64,000 nucleotides of DNA from Aquimarina mytili (GTDB lineage: Bacteria > Bacteroidota > Bacteroidia > Flavobacteriales > Flavobacteriaceae): contig NZ_JAERQJ010000001.1 of assembly GCF_016735115.1 (NCBI RefSeq), forward strand, positions 310,001 through 374,000. Direction: 5' to 3'. Positions 44,514-52,307 of this stretch are shown here, in pieces. How positions within the stretch are numbered: position 1 is the stretch's first letter; each line of letters opens with the position of its first letter. The notes below the pieces were generated by a model. It was given only the letters and a program-made list of their open reading frames with translations. It made no database searches and had not been told where the DNA came from. Both the position numbers and the translations under genes were made by a program.

Positions 44514-44521
44514 GTTGTTTG

Positions 44522-45127
44522 TTATCTTAAAAATTTTTGAAAAGCATCGATGTCTTTGATGTCTTCATAATAATCAACATCATTGCGCTCTTCTAATAGT
44601 TTAACATTGTTGTTTTGCAAATCTTTTAATGTATCCTGAAGCACTGTTTCTGTACCCCAGTTTTTACGCTTAAAAACTTGTGAATTTAAGGATTTCATTC
44701 CAAATAAGTAATATCCTCCATCTTCAGCCGGACCTATCACATAGTCTTGAGATTCTAAAGCGGTAAAAGCATGTTCTATATCTTTTTGTTCCAAATCATA
44801 CATATCACTACCAATAATAATAATATTTTGATATCCTTTAGAAAATCCCTCTGTAAATGCATGTTCCATACGCAAACCTAAATCATCTCCATATTGCTGT
44901 TTTTTATCATATAGATTGGGATCCCATATATCATTTTCTCTTACTTTGATAGAGTAATGAACCTCTTTAGATACAGTAAGATTTTTGGTAATTGCCACTG
45001 TATGATCTAATAAGAACTTATAAATATCTAATGCAGCCTGATCTCCAATTGAGGCAGCAAGGCGTGTTTTGCATTTACCCAATTCTGGATTTCGGGTAAA
45101 TATCATGAGTAATTTTCTTTGCTTCAA
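44522..45127 (-). CDS. TIGR04282-type arsenosugar-associated glycosyltransferase
   Basis: A protein of about 201 residues with the pattern of the rSAM/selenodomain-associated transferase 1 family: LMIFTRNPELGKCKTRLAA (nucleotide binding), IIIGSDMYDL and AEDGGYYLFGM. I place the start at a TTG at 45127, because TTGA overlaps the stop of the rhodanese gene exactly as ATGA pairs do, and the resulting MKQRKLLMIFTRN head fits the family. An ATG at 45169 would give a longer overlap of 46 bases. Substrate unknown. Confidence 0.8.
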   Translation of the reverse strand: MKQRKLLMIFTRNPELGKCKTRLAASIGDQAALDIYKFLLDHTVAITKNLTVSKEVHYSIKVRENDIWDPNLYDKKQQYGDDLGLRMEHAFTEGFSKGYQNIIIIGSDMYDLEQKDIEHAFTALESQDYVIGPAEDGGYYLFGMKSLNSQVFKRKNWGTETVLQDTLKDLQNNNVKLLEERNDVDYYEDIKDIDAFQKFLR

Positions 45128-45621
45128 TTTGAATATACTTTTTTTCCCTTTTGTAACCATTTTGCCCATTGCTTAGAGCATGCATGAACATTTTCGGTGA
45201 TTTCTCCTTTCGAATTTACAACAGTATAGTTTTTATTTTTCCATTCAAAAATACCGCCATAAAGATTATAAACATTTATGTAACCTGCCTTTTTAAGTTT
45301 TTCAGAAATATCTTCAGATCGAACACCTAGGCTGCAGTAAACTACAATGGTATCACTTTTTGGAATATTATGTTTGTTGATAGATTTTATTTTAAAATGA
45401 GTATAGCCTACAAATTTTGCATTTTTGATGTGACTTACTTCATATTCGTTTTTTTCTCTGGCGTCAAGAAGAACAACATTATTTTCTACGTTTTTCAATT
45501 CATCAACATATATATAAGGAATACTCTCATTATTATATTGTTTCAATACTTCATCAAGTGAGTTTTGTGCAATACTATAATGAGCAACGAGTAGAAATAT
45601 GTATACTATTTTGAATTTCAT
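45124..45621 (-). CDS. Exported rhodanese-like protein
   Basis: A 165-residue protein with a signal peptide (IFLLVAHYSIAQN). The rhodanese domain has VVLLDAREKNEYEVSHI and the active loop YCSLGVRS with Cys96 and Arg101. Rhodaneses move sulfur or act as thiol-dependent reductases, and in arsenic loci relatives can reduce arsenate. It directly follows arsS and overlaps the transferase gene, so it is part of the operon. Its role in this pathway is not established. Confidence 0.83.
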   Translation of the reverse strand: MKFKIVYIFLLVAHYSIAQNSLDEVLKQYNNESIPYIYVDELKNVENNVVLLDAREKNEYEVSHIKNAKFVGYTHFKIKSINKHNIPKSDTIVVYCSLGVRSEDISEKLKKAGYINVYNLYGGIFEWKNKNYTVVNSKGEITENVHACSKQWAKWLQKGKKVYSN

Positions 45622-46689
45622 TTATGCCACGGTTCCCTGACAGCTGCTTCCTGCACCGGCAGTACAGCCATAGCAATGCTGTGAGATCACTATATTTCTA
45701 TTTTGAAGTAATTCTTCGTTATATTCGCTTATATGTTTCACTTTGCTGGCTACTTTAAGACCGAGCATCTGATTAAAATCACAATCATATAACCATCCAT
45801 CCCAACTTACAGAAATAGTATTGGTGCACATAACATTGGCAACCGCAGAAGGATTATAAGCATCTACTAAGGCGTACATGTAATCTTCGTAATTATCTGA
45901 AGCTATTAAATAATCTAAAAATCTACTTATAGGTAAATTTGTGATTGCAAAAAGGTTATGAAACTGAATATTGAAATCTTCGAGTAATGCCTTTTTAAAA
46001 TCTTTTTCCATGGCAGCTTGATCTCCAGGTAAAAAGGCTCCGGATGGATTATATACCAAATCTAAGCTAAGATCACTATCAGGCATACCATATCCTCTTG
46101 CATTAAGTTCTTGTAAAGCTTTGATTGATTTGTCAAAAACACCATCACCACGTTGTTTATCTGTTTTTCCACGGGTCCAGTGTGGCATAGAGGATACTAC
46201 ATGTACATTATGTTTTTTGAAAAAATCCGGAAGATCATAATACTTTTTATTTGCCCTGATAATTGTAAGATTACTTCTAACAATAAAATCTTTGATTCCG
46301 GCTTTGCTTGCTTCTTCTACAAACCATCTAAAATTTGGATTCATCTCTGGGGCACCTCCTGTTAAGTCTAAAGTATGTGCTCCTGTTTTTTTAATAACTT
46401 CAAGACACTGTTGCATGGTCTCTTTCGTCATAATTTCTTTGCGATCAGGTCCGGCATCAACATGACAATGTTCGCATACCTGATTACACATATAGCCCAC
46501 ATTAATTTGAAGAATTTCGAGTTTATTTGGGCGCAATGGCGAGTGACCAATTTCGGCTATTTTATCTGCAAATTTTGGTAATTCACCATTTGCAAAAATT
46601 CCATTATTTAAAATCTCCAACTGCCTATTAGCATCTGCTAATTGGTTATTGCGTTTATGAAGAGATTGTTTTGTTTTAGCTTCAGACAT
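45622..46689 (-). CDS. arsS: ArsS radical SAM enzyme of arsenosugar biosynthesis
   Basis: A 355-residue radical SAM protein. The [4Fe-4S] cluster motif CNQVCEHC gives Cys68, Cys72 and Cys75. A Cys-rich C-terminal end (HCYGCTAGAGSSCQG, Cys339, 342 and 350) matches the radical SAM/Cys-rich family named ArsS. In cyanobacteria the ArsM/ArsS pair links dimethylarsenic to 5'-deoxyadenosine, the first committed step to arsenosugars. Its neighbours here are the rhodanese (no gap) and an AhpD-like protein (104 bases before). Confidence 0.88.
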   Translation of the reverse strand: MSEAKTKQSLHKRNNQLADANRQLEILNNGIFANGELPKFADKIAEIGHSPLRPNKLEILQINVGYMCNQVCEHCHVDAGPDRKEIMTKETMQQCLEVIKKTGAHTLDLTGGAPEMNPNFRWFVEEASKAGIKDFIVRSNLTIIRANKKYYDLPDFFKKHNVHVVSSMPHWTRGKTDKQRGDGVFDKSIKALQELNARGYGMPDSDLSLDLVYNPSGAFLPGDQAAMEKDFKKALLEDFNIQFHNLFAITNLPISRFLDYLIASDNYEDYMYALVDAYNPSAVANVMCTNTISVSWDGWLYDCDFNQMLGLKVASKVKHISEYNEELLQNRNIVISQHCYGCTAGAGSSCQGTVA

Positions 46690-46793
46690 CTTCTGTTCTT
46701 AGATTATTTTATGTTTTGGAATATAGTCAAAACGAATTATTTGTCTTTATTAACAAACAATAAGGAGCTTTAGCAAATGACTAAAGAGTTTCC

Positions 46794-47129
46794 TTACATT
46801 TCCAATTTATTCACCTTATTCATCATCATAACTCCGTGCACTAATGTAGCGCCACTTTTGATTGCAGCTCCTACATGAACAGCTTCCATCATTTCTTCTT
46901 TGGTTACTCCTCTTTGTAAAGAGTCTTTTGTATAGGCATCTATACAATAAGGACATTGTTCGGTATGTGCAACCGCCAAAGCAATTAAAGATTTTTCACG
47001 GGCGGTTAATGCACCTTCTTCAAATACTTTTCCATAATAATCAAAGAATTTTGTGCCTAATTCTTCACTCCATTCGGTGATTTTTCCAAATTTTCTTAGA
47101 TCGGCAGGGTCATAATATGTTTTTGACAT
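46794..47129 (-). CDS. AhpD-like, arsenosugar biosynthesis-associated protein
   Basis: A 111-residue carboxymuconolactone decarboxylase/AhpD-fold protein with the redox pair CPYC (Cys59 and Cys62) and the ITEWSEELGTKFFDYYGKV start typical of the arsenosugar-associated branch. It may reduce disulfides or arsenical intermediates. It is the first gene of the operon. A short imperfect hairpin (46762-46795) follows its stop and may reduce or process transcription into arsS. Confidence 0.8.
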   Translation of the reverse strand: MSKTYYDPADLRKFGKITEWSEELGTKFFDYYGKVFEEGALTAREKSLIALAVAHTEQCPYCIDAYTKDSLQRGVTKEEMMEAVHVGAAIKSGATLVHGVMMMNKVNKLEM

Positions 47130-47362
47130 GTTTCTGTATTTTTTTTTTAGTTACAGACATACTTATATATGTCGAGATTAAGGTATCAATACTTACACTA
47201 AAAACTATTTTCATTACTTAAAAATGGATTTGAGTTTTTAATATCTAGGTGAAATATAAGACAAAGTACAATTATTGAGATTTTTTTATCAATTTTTTAT
47301 CAATTAAATCACTTGTATTGTACTTTTAGACTGATATATGAAATTTCACAAATCTTCCACAT

Positions 47363-49717
47363 ATGAAAACTCAGAAAAATTTTCAGCAAAAACGACGTTT
47401 TGGTAAAAATTCGATAATACAAACGCTTGCATTTTTTTGGATTGCATTTTTATTTAATTCGGGGAATTTGTTTCCTCAGAATTCAGTAACTTCTAGTATA
47501 TCAGGAACTATAAAGAGTGATATGATAGAAAAAAAAATAGATTCTCTCTTGTCTTTGATGACACTTAAAGAGAAAATAGGGCAGCTTGTTTTGTATAGCG
47601 GAAGTTGGGATGTTACGGGGCCGCCATCTGATGTAGGAAATAAAGAAAAATATGAGAAACTTAAAAATGGCGAAGTAGGAGCGATGCTTAATGTAGTGTC
47701 TGTAGCCGGAACTACAGAGTTGCAAAAGACAGTAATTGAGAATTCTCGTTTAAAAATCCCACTGCTTTTTGGTTATGATGTCATTCATGGTTTTAAAACA
47801 ATTTTTCCTGTGCCTTTGGCAGAAAGTGCAAGTTGGGATCTTGAGGCAATAAGAAAATCATCTTCTATTGCAGCTAAAGAAGCTACGGCTTCAGGGATTA
47901 ATTGGGCTTATGGTCCAATGGTTGATATTTCAAGAGATGCACGATGGGGTAGAGTTATGGAAGGTGCAGGAGAAGATCCCTTTTTAGGATCAAAAATAGC
48001 AGTAGCAAGGATTCAGGGATTTCAAGGAGACGATCTTTCTAAAAATTCTACCTTAGCCGCATGTGCAAAGCATTTTGCAGCATACGGATTTGCAGAAGGT
48101 GGAAGAGATTATAATACAGTTAGTGTAGGTGAGTTTGAACTTCATAACACGATTTTGCCACCATTTAAAGCAGCAGCAAAAGCTGGAGTTGCAACAATGA
48201 TGAATGCTTTTAATGAAATTGATGGGATACCCGCTACTGGCCATAAAGAACTGCAAAGAGACATTTTAAAAGAATCTTGGGATTGGGATGGGTTTATCGT
48301 TTCAGACTGGGCATCAATTGCAGAAATGATACCTCATGGATATGCAAAAGATGAAGTTCATGCCGCCGAACGTGCAATACTAGCTGGTAGTGATATGGAT
48401 ATGGAAGGGAGGGCATACGAAAAAGGATTAGAACAGTTGGTTAAAGAAGGGAAAGTTGATGAGAAATTAATAGAAGATGCCGCTAGACGTATTCTAAGAG
48501 TAAAGTATCAATTAGGACTATTTGATGATCCTTATAAGTATTGTGATAAAGAACGCGAAAAAAATGATATTTATACCAAAGAGAATTTAGAGGCTTCTAG
48601 AGATGTAGCCAAGAAATCTATTGTGTTGCTTAAGAATGATAATGAGATACTACCTCTTAAAAAAGATATAAAGAGTATTGCTGTTATAGGGGCTTTGGCA
48701 AATGATAAAGATTCTCCTATTGGTAGCTGGAGAGGTATGGCTACGGCAAACTCTGCCGTTTCACTTCTAGAAGGCATTAAGGCAGCTGTAAGTAAAACGG
48801 TAAAGGTTTCATATGCCAAAGGAGTTAAGATTGGAGTAGGGGAACGAAGTTTTATTAAAGAATTAGACGTAAATCGAGAGGATTTAACAGGGATTTCTGA
48901 AGCGGTAAGTATTGCAAAAGAAGCCGAAGTGGTTGTTTTGGCAATAGGAGAAGAAGCTTTTCAATCAGGAGAAGGCAGAAGCCAGGTAAGCATAACACTT
49001 ACTGCGCCTCAACAAAAACTTTTTGAAGCGGTTTGGGCCGCAAATAAAAATATTGTTGCCGTTTTAATGAATGGCCGTCCTTTGGCAATAAGTAATATAG
49101 CAAAAAAAACCCCAGCTATACTTGAAACTTGGCATTTGGGATCAGAATCGGGCAATGCAATTGCTGATGTGTTGTTTGGAGACTATAACCCTTCTGGTAA
49201 ACTACCGGTTTCATTCCCACGCAATGTTGGCCAAATGCCTCTTTATTACAATATTAAAAATACCGGAAGACCTACTAATAAAAATGACATGGTATTTTGG
49301 TCACATTATACTGATGAGCAAAATGAAGCTCTATTCCCATTTGGGTTTGGGTTGAGTTATACTACTTTCGAGTACAAAAACTTAGAATTAGATGTTTCTT
49401 CTTTTACATCAGGTGGTGCAATTACAGTTTCGGTCACATTAGCCAATACAGGAAAAAGAAAGGGTAAAGAGGTTGTGCAGTTATATATTAGGGATATTAT
49501 TGGTAGTATAACCCGTCCTGTAAAAGAGTTAAAAGGTTTTGAGCTTGTAGAACTTGACGCAGGTAAAAGTAAAACAGTGTCGTTTACAATTAATGAAGAA
49601 ACAATTCAGTTTTATACGGCTAATAAAAAGTGGGAAGCCGAACCAGGACAATTTAAAGTCTTTGTGGGGGGGAGTTCCAAAACTACGCTAGAAGCTGATT
49701 TTTCTTTTAAAAAATAA
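47363..49717 (+). CDS. GH3 beta-glucosidase, exported
   Basis: A 784-residue GH3 enzyme of BglX type. The signal segment (LAFFWIAFLFNSGNLF) lies at residues 22-37. The catalytic barrel has YGPMVDISRDARWGR, KHFAAYG and the nucleophile Asp315 (GFIVSDWAS). The C-terminal half has the second GH3 domain (VLAIGEEAFQSGEG) and a fibronectin-III-like end. It removes terminal beta-linked glucose (or xylose) in the periplasm. An operator-like site lies inside its first 25 codons. LacI and GH13/SusCD genes follow. Confidence 0.92.
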   Translation: MKTQKNFQQKRRFGKNSIIQTLAFFWIAFLFNSGNLFPQNSVTSSISGTIKSDMIEKKIDSLLSLMTLKEKIGQLVLYSGSWDVTGPPSDVGNKEKYEKLKNGEVGAMLNVVSVAGTTELQKTVIENSRLKIPLLFGYDVIHGFKTIFPVPLAESASWDLEAIRKSSSIAAKEATASGINWAYGPMVDISRDARWGRVMEGAGEDPFLGSKIAVARIQGFQGDDLSKNSTLAACAKHFAAYGFAEGGRDYNTVSVGEFELHNTILPPFKAAAKAGVATMMNAFNEIDGIPATGHKELQRDILKESWDWDGFIVSDWASIAEMIPHGYAKDEVHAAERAILAGSDMDMEGRAYEKGLEQLVKEGKVDEKLIEDAARRILRVKYQLGLFDDPYKYCDKEREKNDIYTKENLEASRDVAKKSIVLLKNDNEILPLKKDIKSIAVIGALANDKDSPIGSWRGMATANSAVSLLEGIKAAVSKTVKVSYAKGVKIGVGERSFIKELDVNREDLTGISEAVSIAKEAEVVVLAIGEEAFQSGEGRSQVSITLTAPQQKLFEAVWAANKNIVAVLMNGRPLAISNIAKKTPAILETWHLGSESGNAIADVLFGDYNPSGKLPVSFPRNVGQMPLYYNIKNTGRPTNKNDMVFWSHYTDEQNEALFPFGFGLSYTTFEYKNLELDVSSFTSGGAITVSVTLANTGKRKGKEVVQLYIRDIIGSITRPVKELKGFELVELDAGKSKTVSFTINEETIQFYTANKKWEAEPGQFKVFVGGSSKTTLEADFSFKK
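47414..47434. promoter_or_regulatory. Operator-like site inside the GH3 gene
   Basis: The 21 bases here match the site at 52016-52036 at all but one position (CAAACGCTTG versus CAAACGTTTG in the core, with flanking AATA and CATTT the same). It lies about 50 bases after the GH3 ATG, in codons 18-24. It may act as a roadblock operator, or the true transcription start may be different. Confidence 0.45.
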
Positions 49718-49885
49718 ACCTCCTTATATAGGCGATTGCATCTCAATACATGTTGTTTGTCGTTATAAGTATACAAAGTGTAGTCTTAATCGGTCATAGA
49801 TTCAGAAAAAAGCTTACTTTAGACTCCAAAGAAGTTTTATCAATATTCTTTTAGTCTTAAATATGAAAATGCCAAAATTGAGGTT

Positions 49886-50923
49886 ATGAGGAAAAAAGTT
49901 ACCCTTAAACAGCTTGCAAAAGAATTGAATTTATCAATCTCTACCGTTTCAAAATCATTAAAAAATGATCCGGAAATTAGTGATAAAACCATTAATAGGG
50001 TTCATGAATTGGCTAATTTTTATAATTACAAACCTAATGCATTAGCTGTAAGCTTAAAGAGCAATAAGACTAAAACTATTGGGATTATTTTGCCAGAAAT
50101 TCTTAATCATTTCTTTGCTAAGGCTTTGTTTGGTATAGAAAAGGAAGCCTCAAAGAGCGGGTACAAAATTGTTACGTGTATTACCAACGAGTCTTATCAG
50201 AAAGAAGTAGAATATGTAGAAATGCTAAATTATAGTAGTGTTGATGGTTTTATAGTAGCGTTAAGTCAGGAAACTCAAGTGCTTAATAAATTTGATCATT
50301 ATCAGGTTTTAAAAAGAGATAATGTACCAGTTGTAATGTTTGATCGTGTTAGTGATGAAATTGATTGTGATAAGGTAATTGTAGATGATAAAGTTGCTTC
50401 AAAAAATGCTATTCAGTATCTTATTGATACAGGATGCAAAAAGATTGCAGTGATAACAACAATAAGCGACTTAAGTGTTGCTAAATTGCGTTTAGAAGGT
50501 GCTAGAGAAGTTGTTAATGAAAATGACCAGGTTTCCTTAATAGAATTAGCTGTGAAGGATACTATAATAGAATTGTCTGTAGATGATGCTAATAATGTTG
50601 AAAAAGAAATAGAAGAGTTTTTAAAGAATAATGATATAGATGCAGTTCTTGGTTTGGATGAAACCGCCGCAGCCATTACTATAAATATGTCTCATAAGTT
50701 GGGGTATAAAATTCCGAAGGATATCTCGGTAATTGGATTTACAGATGGTTTATTATCAAAACATTCGTATCCAAAATTAACAACAGTGTCACAACATGCC
50801 GAAGAATTAGGAGCTAAAGCTGCTCAAATTTTATTAAATCAATTGGATCATTTTGTTGAAAACTATAAAACAAAAACAGAAGTGGTTAAGACATCTTTAA
50901 TCCAAAGAGATTCAACCAATTAA
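49886..50923 (+). CDS. LacI family transcriptional regulator 1
   Basis: A 345-residue LacI-type protein: an N-terminal helix-turn-helix (TLKQLAKELNLSISTVSKSL) and the hinge region, then a periplasmic-binding-protein-like sensor domain (IGIILPEILNHFFAKALFGI, VPVVMFDRVSDEI). It lies 169 bases after GH3 on the same strand and runs tail to tail with the second LacI gene, 10 bases apart. It probably controls local glycan genes, effector unknown. Confidence 0.88.
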   Translation: MRKKVTLKQLAKELNLSISTVSKSLKNDPEISDKTINRVHELANFYNYKPNALAVSLKSNKTKTIGIILPEILNHFFAKALFGIEKEASKSGYKIVTCITNESYQKEVEYVEMLNYSSVDGFIVALSQETQVLNKFDHYQVLKRDNVPVVMFDRVSDEIDCDKVIVDDKVASKNAIQYLIDTGCKKIAVITTISDLSVAKLRLEGAREVVNENDQVSLIELAVKDTIIELSVDDANNVEKEIEEFLKNNDIDAVLGLDETAAAITINMSHKLGYKIPKDISVIGFTDGLLSKHSYPKLTTVSQHAEELGAKAAQILLNQLDHFVENYKTKTEVVKTSLIQRDSTN

Positions 50924-50933
50924 ATGTATGCAA

Positions 50934-51962
50934 TCAGGTACTATCTCTTAACACTAACTCAGTGTTTAACTTAATTACTTTTTTTAAGTGCGTTTCATTT
51001 TGCTCATTAAATTGTTCAATTAATAATTCTGCTGCTTTTTGTCCCATAGCATAAGTTGGTTGGGCTATGCAGGTCATTGATGGAACATAAACCTCTCCTA
51101 AACCTAAATCTCCAAAACCAATCACAGAAACTTCTTCAGGGATCTTATAGCCCGATTTTAAAAGAGTTTTCATGGAAAGTAAACCATAATTGTCAGTACA
51201 AGTGAAAACGGCATCAGGCTTTATGGGTATATTTTTGAAAAAATTCTGTATTTCGGCATCTTCAAATTCTCGATCAAGAGATTCGCAATGAAGTATTAAC
51301 TCTTCTCTGATTGGAATATTATATTTTTTCATGGCATCCAAATAGCCTTTGTATCGATCTTGAAAAACCTTTTTTTCTATAATACCACCAATAAATGCAA
51401 TATTTTTCTTTCCCTTTTTTATTAGAAATTCGACACCATTAAATGAAGCTTTATCATCATCTATCAATACATGATCTGCACCTTGAACTTCTTCTCTGAT
51501 GTTGTCAAATAACACAACGGGGATTCCTTTTTTAATAACACTTCTAATATGTGCGAACATTTCTGTTTCATGAGTTGGTGATAAAATAATACCATCAACT
51601 AAACCACGCTCAAAAGCAATAAGATTATCCCTTTCAAATTCAAACGAGTTTCTGGAAGAACTAATAAGAATTTTATAATTATGCTCCCTGGCATAATCAT
51701 CAATACCCCTACAAACTTCTATAAAAAATGGTTCATCGTATCTGGGAATAATAACCCCAATAATATTAGTCTTTCCTGAGCTTAGGCTTTTGGCTATTTG
51801 GTTAGGCATATATCCCATTGATTGTGCCATTTTAAAAACCTTTTCTCTGGTGCTAATCTTTACCCGGGGGTTTTTGTCTAAAGCTCTTGAGACTGTCGCA
51901 ATAGAAATGTTGAGCTTTCTGGCGATATCTTCAAGTTTTATCCTTCTTTTTTTTACAGGCAT
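50934..51962 (-). CDS. LacI family transcriptional regulator 2
   Basis: A 342-residue LacI-type regulator with helix-turn-helix KLEDIARKLNISIATVSRAL and a sensor domain (IGVIIPRYDEPFFIEVCRGI, IAFIGGIIEKKVF). It is divergent from the GH13 gene, and the shared 345-base region holds a symmetrical CAAACGTTTG operator 60 bases from its start. This arrangement is common for maltose or alpha-glucan regulators of Bacteroidota. I infer it controls itself and the GH13/SusCD genes. Confidence 0.88.
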   Translation of the reverse strand: MPVKKRRIKLEDIARKLNISIATVSRALDKNPRVKISTREKVFKMAQSMGYMPNQIAKSLSSGKTNIIGVIIPRYDEPFFIEVCRGIDDYAREHNYKILISSSRNSFEFERDNLIAFERGLVDGIILSPTHETEMFAHIRSVIKKGIPVVLFDNIREEVQGADHVLIDDDKASFNGVEFLIKKGKKNIAFIGGIIEKKVFQDRYKGYLDAMKKYNIPIREELILHCESLDREFEDAEIQNFFKNIPIKPDAVFTCTDNYGLLSMKTLLKSGYKIPEEVSVIGFGDLGLGEVYVPSMTCIAQPTYAMGQKAAELLIEQFNEQNETHLKKVIKLNTELVLRDST

Positions 51963-52021
51963 TTACAATTACGTTAAAAAATTATTATTAAAACATCATT
52001 TTTGTTAAAAATATAATAATA

Positions 52022-52031
52022 CAAACGTTTG
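52022..52031. promoter_or_regulatory. LacI-type operator CAAACGTTTG
   Basis: A perfect 10-bp palindrome with the central CpG characteristic of LacI/GalR-family sites. It lies 60 bases upstream of the LacI 2 start (minus strand). The 21 bases around it recur with one change inside the GH3 gene. Confidence 0.65.
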
Positions 52032-52209
52032 CATTTATTAAAATGGGAGTATTGCTTTATAATTCTATGAATAGTTTAGTAATTTGTAATAGTCATAATT
52101 GATTTTTGAACAATTAATAAATTACCTACTTACAAATTAAGATTCTTGTAATATCCTCCCCAAAAGACACTTGCGTTCAAATGATTATATGACCACGTTA
52201 ATCAATGGA

Positions 52210-52245
52210 CAAATAATGTTTAACTATAAATATAAACATTATTTG
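52210..52245. promoter_or_regulatory. 13-bp inverted repeat upstream of GH13
   Basis: CAAATAATGTTTA and TAAACATTATTTG are exact inverted copies separated by 10 bases. On DNA the half-sites are about two helical turns apart, as many dimeric regulators need. As RNA it would be a stable hairpin in a leader. It is followed by TTTGAAATG. The factor that would bind is unknown. Confidence 0.55.
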
Positions 52246-52307
52246 AAATGCAGTAAGGAGATTAAATATAAATTAATTTAACTTTTAAAGATTTAAACCT
52301 GAATTGC

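Larger units (their letters stand above)
51963..52307. promoter_or_regulatory. Divergent control region between LacI 2 and GH13
   Basis: These 345 bases hold two strong dyads. CAAACGTTTG at 52022-52031 has the central CpG of LacI/GalR operators. Further right, a 13-bp perfect inverted repeat (CAAATAATGTTTA at 52210-52222 and TAAACATTATTTG at 52233-52245) with a 10-base spacer lies about 60 bases before the GH13 ATG. An exact TAnnTTTG promoter could not be placed with certainty. Confidence 0.65.

Noticed and set aside
46762-46795. Hairpin between the AhpD-like gene and arsS as a true terminator
   Set aside because: The stem is imperfect, no U-tract follows on the minus strand, and gene content argues that the operon continues.
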